NCBI GenBank assembly: GCA_965245735.1
Contig: CBDFAX010000016.1
Location: 1 to 44,926, forward strand
Length of the DNA stretch: 44,926 nt
From: Abiotrophia sp965245735
GTDB taxonomy: Bacteria; Bacillota; Bacilli; Lactobacillales; Aerococcaceae
Direction: 5' to 3'
Shown here: piece by piece, positions 7,035-13,934 of the stretch
Layout: each line of letters starts with the position of its first letter
Position numbering within the stretch: position 1 is the first letter of the stretch
The notes under the pieces: model-generated
What the model was told of the DNA's origin: nothing
Databases searched by the model: none
What the model saw: only the letters and a program-made list of their open reading frames with translations
Translations under genes and position numbers: made by a program

Positions 7035-8576
7035 TTATCGGTGTTGGGCGTTGAGCCAGTGGAAGACATCCTGATAGGACTGGCCGGCCACTTGGACCTG
7101 GGCCTTGCCACCGCCGCTGGCATTATCGGCCTCAAAACCACTCAAGCCTGGGCTTTGGCGAATGACTTCTGGATCTTGCACGCCCTGGACCTGCTGATTG
7201 AAGAAGGGAATCCAGGAGAAATGGCCGGAATAGCGCATCTTAGGCAAGTCTTGACCTTGCACCGATTGGAAGAGGGACAGCCAGATATTCTGCCCACCCG
7301 CATCGACTAGGTCCTTGTAAATCGGCAAGACATAGGCATTGGCTGGCACGGTCGGGTCATCCAGGCTATGGACAAACCAAATGGCCTGATCCTTGAGGGC
7401 AGCCACCTTGTCCTGGTCGAACCATACTCGCTGGGTTGGCACATAGGTTTGAATACTGCCCCGTTTCTTAGGGTCTTTGATCAGATAGTGACCGTTGTCC
7501 AGGCGCTGGAATTCATAGTAGGAATAGGCCGTTGCCTGGGGTACCAAGCCGGCAAAGTAGTCCGGATAGTGCAGGGCCATGTTGAGCGTCATATAGCCCC
7601 CGTTAGAGCAGCCCATGAGATGCACCCGATGCGGGTCAATCTGGGGATGGCTGGCCACATAGTCGCCAATGACCTGCATGAGGGACTCGGTATAGCGGGA
7701 ATGGCCCGCCCCTGGCCCATTGAACCCGTCGCCCTCGTCCATCCAGTAGGTCGGCGTCTGCACCGCCAAGACGTAGGCGCCCTTAAGCTCAGGCTGGTCG
7801 GTCGCCGTAAAAATCTCTTGAACTTGTGGCCGACTAAGGGCGGTCACCTCATTGCCTAGCAGGGTAATACGGGGATCCTCGCCCCCTTCGGCTTGGCCAT
7901 GCAACCAAATCAAAAGCGGAAACTTGGCCTGGGTCTGATCCTTGGCGGCCGCCGGCTCAAAGGCTCCATAGTGCAGAGTCTGGCTCTCCTCTTGGCCAGT
8001 CAGGGGATTGGTCACCCCGTCTACATGGACTTGCTCAAATTGATAGCCCGCCAAGTCCGGCAGCTCCAGATGGGGCAGGGCGTCATAGTCCGTCAAGCGA
8101 ATCTGGGCCGACTTGCCCTCTTGGGTCGTCACCTGCACTGGCCCTACCGCGATGAGATAGCTAGCCTGCCATTGACTAATCAAGCGCTCCTGGTTGTAGC
8201 CAAAGAGACTACCTAAATCCCAAGAGTCCACCACCAAGTCCAAGGCCAGCCATTGACTGGCTTGTCCCTCTGGCAAGGCCTGGCCCTGCTCGTCGGCTAG
8301 ATAGAGGGCACTCACTTGGCGCCCTTTGCCTTGGGTGGTGACCTCTAGCTGGGCATGACGATCCACTGCCGTCACGGGTTGGCTGACTTGAAGGACAATT
8401 TTGTTAACGGCCGGGCCAAATTCATAGCCCTGGGCCTGAATCTTGGCTTGGACCACCTGCACCTGGTCCGAATCTGCCTGGGCTCGCGCCGCTTGGCTGG
8501 CTCCCCAGCCTCTGATGACTAATAAGGCACCTAGGCAACCCACTAGCAGGGACCACCAGTATTTGGCTTTCTTCAT
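7035..8576 (-). CDS. Secreted alpha/beta-hydrolase esterase (Ig-like N-domain, PHB-depolymerase/peptidase-like)
   Basis: Predicted exported serine hydrolase of 513 residues. The start ATG at 8576 is chosen because GGGAGG lies eight bases upstream; an upstream in-frame start adds 18 residues without a good binding site. An N-terminal hydrophobic segment (WWSLLVGCLGALLVIRGWG) is a signal peptide or anchor. Residues about 35-210 look like an Ig-like esterase N-domain. The hydrolase domain contains LIWLHGQAEGG (oxyanion region), the nucleophile elbow GCSNGG with S324, D407 in DDPTVP and H452 in YSGHFSW. This resembles the predicted-peptidase/esterase group found with PHB-depolymerase-like folds. 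It is last in the minus-strand run after glf but separated by a terminator. A role in trimming or deacylating surface polymer is a guess. Confidence 0.8.
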   Translation of the reverse strand: MKKAKYWWSLLVGCLGALLVIRGWGASQAARAQADSDQVQVVQAKIQAQGYEFGPAVNKIVLQVSQPVTAVDRHAQLEVTTQGKGRQVSALYLADEQGQALPEGQASQWLALDLVVDSWDLGSLFGYNQERLISQWQASYLIAVGPVQVTTQEGKSAQIRLTDYDALPHLELPDLAGYQFEQVHVDGVTNPLTGQEESQTLHYGAFEPAAAKDQTQAKFPLLIWLHGQAEGGEDPRITLLGNEVTALSRPQVQEIFTATDQPELKGAYVLAVQTPTYWMDEGDGFNGPGAGHSRYTESLMQVIGDYVASHPQIDPHRVHLMGCSNGGYMTLNMALHYPDYFAGLVPQATAYSYYEFQRLDNGHYLIKDPKKRGSIQTYVPTQRVWFDQDKVAALKDQAIWFVHSLDDPTVPANAYVLPIYKDLVDAGGQNIWLSLFQSVQGQDLPKMRYSGHFSWIPFFNQQVQGVQDPEVIRQSPGLSGFEADNASGGGKAQVQVAGQSYQDVFHWLNAQHR

Positions 8577-8626
8577 GACGACAACCTCCCTTTTGTCTCC
8601 TATTCTAGCAGAAAAGCCCGAACCGC

Positions 8627-8662
8627 GCAAAAGCCCCCCTTACCAACCAGTAAGGGGGCTTG
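8627..8662 (-). terminator. Terminator after glf
   Basis: Minus strand: AAGCCCCCTTAC pairs with the GC-rich arm at 8631-8643 (one C bulge) and is followed by TTTT. It begins ten bases past the glf stop. Confidence 0.8.
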
Positions 8663-8671
8663 ATGCTTGAT

Positions 8672-9781
8672 TTAGTCCACTTTGGCAGCCAATTGCAAGG
8701 CCAGGCCAATGACATGGTGCATGTCATAGTAGCGGTAGTGGCCCAAACGGCCGGCGAAAGTCACCTGTGGCAGGGACTTAGCCAAGTCAGTATAGGCCTG
8801 ATAGAGCTTGGTGTTGCGCTCATCATTAATTGGGTAGTAAGGCTCATCCCCTCGTGACCAGTTGGCTGGATATTCACGCGTTACCACAGTTTGTGGCTGA
8901 GTGCCATACTCGAAGTGTTTGTGCTCAATAATCCGGGTATAAGGCGTCTCGCGGTCCGTATAGTTAACCACCGCATTCCCTTGATAGTTGGCTTGGTCCA
9001 AAACCTCGGTCTCGAAGCGCAAGCTACGGTATTCTAATTCACCCAACTCATAGTCGAAGAACTGGTCGATCATACCCGTGTAGAAAATCTTAGGAAAGGC
9101 CGCCAAGTAATGCTCCTTATCCGCCAAGAAGTCTGTCTCTAGGCGCACTTCAATGTTAGGATGATCCAACATCTTCTCCACAATCTGGGTATAGCCCCCG
9201 ATTGGAATGCCTTGGTAGCGGTCATTGAAGTAGTTGTTGTCATAGGTCATGCGGACAGGCAAGCGGCGAATAATGAAGGCTGGCAATTCAGTGGCTGCCT
9301 TGCCCCATTGTTTCTCGGTATAGCCCTTAATGAGTTTCTCGTAGATATCGCGACCTACTAGGGACAGGGCTTGCTCTTCCAAGTTGCTTGGCGTCTTTCC
9401 TGCCACTTCAGCCCGTTGCTCTTCAATTTTGGCGGCCGCTTCTTCCGGCGTCACCACACCCCAGAGCTTGTTGAAGGTGTTCATATTGAAGGGTAGGTTG
9501 TAGATTTCCCCGTGATAATTGGCGATTGGGGTATTGATATACTGGTTGAATTCCGCAAATTGATTGACGTAATCCCAAACGGCCTTGTCGTTAGTATGGA
9601 AAATGTGGGCGCCAAATTTATGAACTTGAATGCCCGCGATTTCTTCCGTATAGATATTGCCCGCCACGTGGTCGCGCTTCTCAATAACCAGGACGCGCTT
9701 GCCTTTTTTAGCAATTTCATGGGCAAAGGTAGCGCCAAAGAGGCCGGCACCTACCACTAGATAATCATATGTTTGTGTCAT
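8672..9781 (-). CDS. glf: UDP-galactopyranose mutase
   Basis: FAD enzyme that interconverts UDP-galactopyranose and UDP-galactofuranose, the donor for Galf in surface polysaccharides. It has 369 residues, the usual length. The N-terminus YLVVGAGLFGATFAHEIAK is the FAD-binding Rossmann motif. KRDHVAGNIYTE, the HKFGAHIFHTND segment, GYTEKQWG and RYYDMHHVIG near the C-terminus are family signatures. Start ATG at 9781. It follows the LCP gene by 30 bases, so the two are probably cotranscribed. Its presence implies Galf in the polymer made by the adjoining locus. Confidence 0.97.
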   Translation of the reverse strand: MTQTYDYLVVGAGLFGATFAHEIAKKGKRVLVIEKRDHVAGNIYTEEIAGIQVHKFGAHIFHTNDKAVWDYVNQFAEFNQYINTPIANYHGEIYNLPFNMNTFNKLWGVVTPEEAAAKIEEQRAEVAGKTPSNLEEQALSLVGRDIYEKLIKGYTEKQWGKAATELPAFIIRRLPVRMTYDNNYFNDRYQGIPIGGYTQIVEKMLDHPNIEVRLETDFLADKEHYLAAFPKIFYTGMIDQFFDYELGELEYRSLRFETEVLDQANYQGNAVVNYTDRETPYTRIIEHKHFEYGTQPQTVVTREYPANWSRGDEPYYPINDERNTKLYQAYTDLAKSLPQVTFAGRLGHYRYYDMHHVIGLALQLAAKVD

Positions 9782-9811
9782 AAGTTTCTCCTTTTCTCCT
9801 TGAAAGCGGGC

Positions 9812-11335
9812 CTATTGGCCGAGTACTTGCTTGATTTGGGCTTGACGCTCAGCCAAGCTAGCCTCATCCACTTGCATCATATAGAGTTCAGCGCCCGGCA
9901 TAGCGTAAGATGGCAGGCCAGTTGAACCGTGGCCGGTTAGGGCGACTGAGGTAACCGTGTAACTTTGACCGCTCTCCAGTTGCTCGTTCACCAGTTCCAT
10001 GGCCTTAGCCAGTGGCAGATTGGTTTGCACCGACTGGCTCATGCGGTCCATGACTTCTTGGGCTTGGAGCAGGGTTTGGCGACTGCCTAATTTCTTAATC
10101 AGGGCGGTAATAACCTTCTCATGGTTCTTGCCGCGATCATTATCCCCACCTGACAGGGAGTAACGTTCACGCACGAAGCCTAGGGCTTGGTCGGCATTAA
10201 GGTGGAGTTCCCCGACAGGGAAATCGTATTTGCCGTAGAGAGAGGTAAAGGCTTGGTCGTTGTAGACGTCAATGCCCCCTACCGTATCGATGATATTGAG
10301 GAAGGAGGTGAAATTGAGGCGGACATAATAGTCGATTGGCGTGTCATAGAGACGGGCCAAGGTATGCATGGAAGCCTCCACGCCATAAATCCCCGCGTGA
10401 GTCAACTTGTCCTTCTGGTCTGCCCCGCCATCCGCAATCGGCACATAGGCGTCACGTGGCGTGGTGGTCAGAAGAATCTGGTGGGTCTTAGGGTTGATAG
10501 TGGCGATAACGTTGACGTCTGACCGGGAAACGGAGCTGACTGGCCCGAAGGTATCAATCCCTGAAATGTAGAGGTTGAAAGGCTGGTTCTCAGCTGGCGT
10601 CTGGCTGGTTTGCTGGTTTTCCGTCGCTGGTTTAGCCGGTTCTTCGGCTACTTCAGTCACATGATTGTACTGGTAGAGCTTCTTAATCTTGCTGCTGAAG
10701 TCGCTAGCCATGCCTTCTAAGAGGGACTCATAGCCTGAGTTGAGGACCATGGCTTGAGCCTTGCCATCCAGGAGTTGTTGGTAGGCCGCTAGGTAAGATG
10801 GCACTTCCTCAACGGTCACCCTTACCTGGCGTTTGGCCTTGAGGTCATCGACTAAGGCTTGGACATTATCGCGGTCTTGGCCTAGCGGCGCTAGAACCAC
10901 TTTGCCGTCTAAGGCCGACACATCTGCCACGCCACCTTCTGCTAGAGTAGCCAGACTCATGGTCAGCTCTTTCTTCTGGGTATTGGTATTGAGTTTGTTG
11001 AAGAAATTGACGGTGGCATTCATTTGGTAGGCGCCGTAGCTAGCCCCCAAAATGACGATCGTGGCTAGGACCAGGGTGGTCTTACCTAGACGCTTGAGGC
11101 CATTGAGCAGGATGAGGAGCAGTAAGACCGCACCTAAGCCGCCCAAGAGCCAGAGATGGTAGCCGCGCCCGGCCAGAATTTTGTAGGTTAAGAGGAAATA
11201 GGCAACCAAGCCACTAGCTACCGCTGCCAAAATAATAAAGAGCCAGTTAATCCGCCAGAGCACTGACTTAGTCCGCCCATGGCTATGACGGGAGTGGCCG
11301 TGACGCCGGCCCTTTGAGTGATGTGATGCTGTCAT
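9812..11335 (-). CDS. LytR-CpsA-Psr family protein (capsule attachment, Wzg/CpsA type)
   Basis: LCP enzymes transfer undecaprenyl-linked polymers to peptidoglycan outside the cell. This protein has 507 residues. A basic cytoplasmic N-tail leads to three membrane helices (about residues 30-115), then the accessory domain typical of streptococcal CpsA/Wzg, a linker rich in Pro, Thr and Gln (about 230-250), and the LCP domain (about 255-400). LCP landmarks are ISGIDTFG, SRSDVNVIATINP with the conserved Arg/Asp, TTTPRDAYV, FTSFLNIIDTVGGIDVY and FVRERYSL. In streptococci this gene usually opens the capsule operon; here it lies far downstream, with capA and a repeat cluster between. It has its own promoter at 11395 and is followed by glf. 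Confidence 0.93.
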   Translation of the reverse strand: MTASHHSKGRRHGHSRHSHGRTKSVLWRINWLFIILAAVASGLVAYFLLTYKILAGRGYHLWLLGGLGAVLLLLILLNGLKRLGKTTLVLATIVILGASYGAYQMNATVNFFNKLNTNTQKKELTMSLATLAEGGVADVSALDGKVVLAPLGQDRDNVQALVDDLKAKRQVRVTVEEVPSYLAAYQQLLDGKAQAMVLNSGYESLLEGMASDFSSKIKKLYQYNHVTEVAEEPAKPATENQQTSQTPAENQPFNLYISGIDTFGPVSSVSRSDVNVIATINPKTHQILLTTTPRDAYVPIADGGADQKDKLTHAGIYGVEASMHTLARLYDTPIDYYVRLNFTSFLNIIDTVGGIDVYNDQAFTSLYGKYDFPVGELHLNADQALGFVRERYSLSGGDNDRGKNHEKVITALIKKLGSRQTLLQAQEVMDRMSQSVQTNLPLAKAMELVNEQLESGQSYTVTSVALTGHGSTGLPSYAMPGAELYMMQVDEASLAERQAQIKQVLGQ

Positions 11336-11394
11336 TGTTAAGTTCCTTCCATTAATAGGATATCATTCCATCGTTACTTTTTGCACTAAAAGTT

Positions 11395-11403
11395 ATTATA
11401 GCA
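11395..11403 (-). promoter_or_regulatory. Promoter of the LCP-glf unit
   Basis: Minus-strand extended -10 TGCTATAAT. A weak -35 candidate (TTTGCC) lies 17 bases upstream inside the terminator hairpin at 11420. Confidence 0.6.
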
Positions 11404-11419
11404 AAGATTCCGCCCCGGC

Positions 11420-11443
11420 AAAAGCCCCTAAAAGGCTTTTTTT
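11420..11443. terminator. Bidirectional terminator between capA and LCP gene
   Basis: AAAAGCC at 11420-11426 pairs with GGCTTTT at 11434-11440, with A's on one side and T's on the other. It lies beyond the repeat cluster and just upstream of the LCP promoter. Confidence 0.65.
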
Positions 11444-11490
11444 CTAGCTAGTAGCCCAGGTTTTTGGCCTTTTCCCAGGCCTCCCGCTCC

Positions 11491-11919
11491 AGCTAGTGGT
11501 CCACTCGAAAAAGTGGACCACTGGCTCGCGACTTTTCGAGCTTTTGACCTAATTTCGCCCTTTTCCTAGGGAGCTAGTGGTCCACTCCCAAAAGTGGACC
11601 ACTGGCTCGCGACTTTTCGAGCTTTTGACCTAGTTTCGGCCTTATTCCGAGGAGCTAGTGGTCCACTCTCCAGAGTGGACCACTGGCTCACGGCTTTTCG
11701 GGCTTTTGACTTAGTTTCGGCCTTTTCCCAGGGAGCTAGTGGTCCACTTTCAAAAGTGGACCACTAGCTCTCGACTTTCATCTCGGCTCCTGCACTTTTC
11801 CTAGCCCCTGGCTTGGACCTCGTTTCCGCCCTTATTCCAAGCTCTCTACCTTACTTCTACCCCTTTCTTCCAGCCTCCCACATAGCCAATGGCCCACTCT
11901 TCTGAGTGGGCCATTGGTG
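11491..11919. repeat. Tandem hairpin-repeat cluster 2 (four full units plus a co-varying variant)
   Basis: Four 36-base inverted repeats lie at 11491-11526, 11572-11607, 11653-11688 and 11734-11769, an exact 81-base period. All have the 15-6-15 structure and the same arms as cluster 1; the last has CTAGCT, making a perfect stem. Loops are CGAAAA, CCCAAA, CTCCAG and TTCAAA. The 45-base spacers share CGCGACTTTTCGAGCTTTTG followed by ACCTA.TTTCG. A fifth, diverged hairpin at 11884-11919 has arms AGCCAATGGCCCACT and AGTGGGCCATTGGTG, where changes in one arm are matched in the other. It lies ten bases past the capA stop. No T-tract follows any stem. The region 11336-11929 holds no gene. Confidence 0.93.
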
Positions 11920-11929
11920 CAAAACTATA

Positions 11930-13273
11930 TTAGCGATGAATATCGGTATCTTCCTGGGTCCACTGGGTTTCTAGGTGGCTGACATAGCGGAAATCTTTGG
12001 TATAGAGTTGCATGCGCTGGCGAATAATCTCGTACCAGTCGGCGCCCTCGGTGACCGCGTAGCGATTGTAGTCGGCCATAGGCACCGTTTCGTAGAACTC
12101 GGCATTCTCGGCACCCGTAATATAGATTGGCATGAACTTCGGATCGGTGACCATCACTTGGCCGTCCTCGCCGCGTTTGAACGTCACCTCGGTGATGCCC
12201 CCTTGCTTATTAGCCGGGTAGATTTGTCCTGACATGAAGCTAGCCTGGGAGTAGATGGCAAAGGTCTGCTTGCCGTTAAACCACTGCATAGGTTGCAAGA
12301 CGTGCGGATGGCCGCCTAAAATCAATTTGACGCCAGCATCGCTCAGGGCTTGGAAGACTTGCTCCTGAGTTGGATCTGGAGTAGTATCATATTCCTGTCC
12401 CAGCTGCAAAGTCACCACCACGGCATCGACCTTGTCTTTGAGGGCTTTGACATCTTCTACCATCTTAGGCAGGTCTACCAGGTTAATCAAATAAGGCTGG
12501 TCTTCTGGCACAGGCACGCCGTTGGTACCGTAGGAATAGGTCAAAATCCCTATCTTAATGCCATTCTTCTCGATAATGCGCGGGGTATCGTGATCTTCCT
12601 GGCTCTCAAAACTCCCTACATAAGGCATCTGCGCCTCTTTGAGGTTAGCAATAGAGGCTAGCGCCCCACGCGCCGAATAGTCCAAGGTATGGTTGGTCCC
12701 GTTGGTCACCATGTCCACACCGATAGCCTGAAGGGCCTTAATAATCTGCTTAGGCGCATTAAAGGAAGGGTAACCAGTCACCGGATACTGAGGGTTGGCC
12801 ACAATGACTTCCATATTAGCCAAAGTCACGTCGGCATAGGACATGTAAGGGGCAATCTGCGCTAGCATTGGGTAGAAATCATAGGCGCCCCCTGGATTTT
12901 CCCAGCTGATGCCATCCTTGTGGAGCCGGTCGACCGCTGATTTGTAGAAAGGATTCTTGACGCTGGCCATCTCGCTGACAAATTCATGCAACAAGACATC
13001 GCCAACTGAGCGCAGCTTAAGCTCCCCATCCTTGCCTTCAAAAGGCGTCTCTTGATCCTTAGCCTTGAGACCTACCAGAGGTTCTGCCAAGACCAAGGGC
13101 TTGGGCTCGCTACTAGAGCTCTCACTCACCACTGACTCAGACTCTAGCGTCTGCAAACGATCGTGAGGCTGGCCTGCTAGGAGGCCAATCATGGCGAATC
13201 CAGCCACTAGAAAGAGAACAAAGGCAAGTGCAATAAGCTGCGGACGATACTTACTTAAAAACTCTGATTTCAT
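11930..13273 (-). CDS. CapA/PgsA-like polysaccharide or polyglutamate synthesis protein (metallophosphatase fold)
   Basis: Membrane-anchored protein of the PGA_cap family, 447 residues. A single N-terminal helix (LIALAFVLFLVAGFAMIGLL, about residues 14-33) is followed by a Ser-rich linker and an extracellular calcineurin-like domain. Visible family motifs are GDVLLHE, the NMEV segment, VTNGTNHTLDY, GILTYSYGTNG and LGGHPHVLQPMQWF, which together supply the metal-binding Asp, Asn and His residues. The family was named from poly-gamma-glutamate capsule genes, but many members sit in polysaccharide loci and no capB/capC is visible here, so polyglutamate synthesis is not implied. It is a single-gene unit with a promoter at 13329-13358. 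Confidence 0.88.
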   Translation of the reverse strand: MKSEFLSKYRPQLIALAFVLFLVAGFAMIGLLAGQPHDRLQTLESESVVSESSSSEPKPLVLAEPLVGLKAKDQETPFEGKDGELKLRSVGDVLLHEFVSEMASVKNPFYKSAVDRLHKDGISWENPGGAYDFYPMLAQIAPYMSYADVTLANMEVIVANPQYPVTGYPSFNAPKQIIKALQAIGVDMVTNGTNHTLDYSARGALASIANLKEAQMPYVGSFESQEDHDTPRIIEKNGIKIGILTYSYGTNGVPVPEDQPYLINLVDLPKMVEDVKALKDKVDAVVVTLQLGQEYDTTPDPTQEQVFQALSDAGVKLILGGHPHVLQPMQWFNGKQTFAIYSQASFMSGQIYPANKQGGITEVTFKRGEDGQVMVTDPKFMPIYITGAENAEFYETVPMADYNRYAVTEGADWYEIIRQRMQLYTKDFRYVSHLETQWTQEDTDIHR

Positions 13274-13328
13274 AAACAGGACCCCTTTGTAGGAAGATAA
13301 GCGCTATAATTACAGGAATAAGACATTT

Positions 13329-13358
13329 ATATTACATATTTTACATCCGCTCGGTCAA
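13329..13358 (-). promoter_or_regulatory. Candidate capA promoter
   Basis: Minus-strand TTGACC (13353-13358), an 18-base spacer and TAATAT (13329-13334), about 55 bases before the capA start. Confidence 0.5.
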
Positions 13359-13421
13359 CCCCGTCAAGCCATTCCCCTAAAAATATTAGAAAATTTACTT
13401 GAATTTTCGTCCTTCGCCCAC

Positions 13422-13460
13422 AAAAAGCAAAAAACGGCAGAAGCCTCAGCTTCTACCGTT
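13422..13460 (-). terminator. Terminator of the mini-amidase gene
   Basis: Minus strand: AACGGTAGAAGC, loop TGAG, GCTTCTGCCGTT (one G-U pair), then a T-rich run. It begins 12 bases past the stop of the small gene at 13472. Confidence 0.85.
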
Positions 13461-13471
13461 ATCATCTATAC

Positions 13472-13618
13472 TTAAGCCTTACCGAAGTAAGCCTGAATGC
13501 CTTGGACCAGACCTTTAATGAGCTTTTCCTGGTAGGCAGCTTGATTGAGTTTCTTGAACTCCTCGGCGTTATCCATGAAGCCTAGCTCCACCAAGGCCGC
13601 TAAACCATGTTTCTTCAT
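13472..13618 (-). CDS. 48-residue protein matching only the C-terminus of N-acetylmuramoyl-L-alanine amidase
   Basis: Small frame starting MKKHGLAALVELGFMDN and ending QGIQAYFGKA. This matches the last strand and helix of amidase_3 enzymes, where LVELGF(I/M)SN..E...L....YQ.K.A..I..GI..YF is typical and the Glu is a zinc-site catalytic residue. The rest of the enzyme, including the zinc histidines, is absent. The frame has AGGAGG nine bases before its ATG, a TTGCTT-N17-TATGAT promoter at 13672-13700 and a terminator after its stop, so it looks expressed. It may be a remnant that has kept or gained expression signals, or a functional mini-protein. It lies between capA and the flippase gene. Confidence 0.7.
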   Translation of the reverse strand: MKKHGLAALVELGFMDNAEEFKKLNQAAYQEKLIKGLVQGIQAYFGKA

Positions 13619-13671
13619 TTGGTGATTCCTCCTAAAAAAATACACTCCTTGTGGCTTGTAAATCCTCGTCT

Positions 13672-13700
13672 ATCATACAAGTAAGCCATTCAAAAAGCAA
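13672..13700 (-). promoter_or_regulatory. Promoter of the mini-amidase gene
   Basis: Minus-strand -35 TTGCTT (13695-13700), 17-base spacer, -10 TATGAT (13672-13677), about 50 bases upstream of the start codon. An inverted repeat TGTCATCA/TGGTGACA at 13768-13785 lies further upstream. Confidence 0.65.
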
Positions 13701-13807
13701 TAGATTTTTGCTGGATTGGCACCAAGAAACCAAACTTTCATCTTCTAGTTAAGCCAGTGTTATTGAATGTCATCACATGGTGACAGAAGTCATAGCTCTG
13801 GCCTATT

Positions 13808-13851
13808 CAAAAAAATCCCTCGCGACTAACCATAGCCACGAGGGATTTTTG
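13808..13851. terminator. Bidirectional terminator beyond the flippase gene
   Basis: Stem CAAAAAATCCCTCG/CGAGGGATTTTTG with A and T tails on both sides. It probably ends the capsule transcript on the minus strand, about 85 bases beyond the flippase stop. Confidence 0.85.
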
Positions 13852-13892
13852 AAATTTGTTTATAAGAGAGCACGTATTTTGGCTGACTTCTA

Positions 13893-13926
13893 CCCTATCT
13901 ATTAGTGTAAACACTAATAGATAGGG
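13893..13926. repeat. 34-bp near-perfect palindrome after the flippase gene
   Basis: CCCTATCTATTAGTGT, two A's, then ACACTAATAGATAGGG: a 16-bp inverted repeat with almost no loop, nine bases past the flippase stop. The near-absent loop suits a dimeric DNA-binding protein site or recombination point at least as well as an RNA hairpin. The half-site CTATTAGTG also occurs at 26208-26216, next to the capsule promoter. Confidence 0.8.
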
Positions 13927-13934
13927 AGACTGAA

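Noticed and set aside
7041..8216. Several plus-strand frames opposite the esterase gene
   Set aside because: Typical antisense frames of a high-GC coding region; the minus-strand gene has all hydrolase motifs and a proper start.
11491..11769. Hairpins as intrinsic terminators
   Set aside because: No T-run follows the stems on either strand, and several consecutive terminators would be pointless. Separate canonical terminators exist nearby (11420-11443).
11930..13273. Poly-gamma-glutamate capsule synthesis locus
   Set aside because: Only the CapA-like metallophosphatase is present. No CapB ligase or CapC-like gene is seen, and the setting is a polysaccharide locus.
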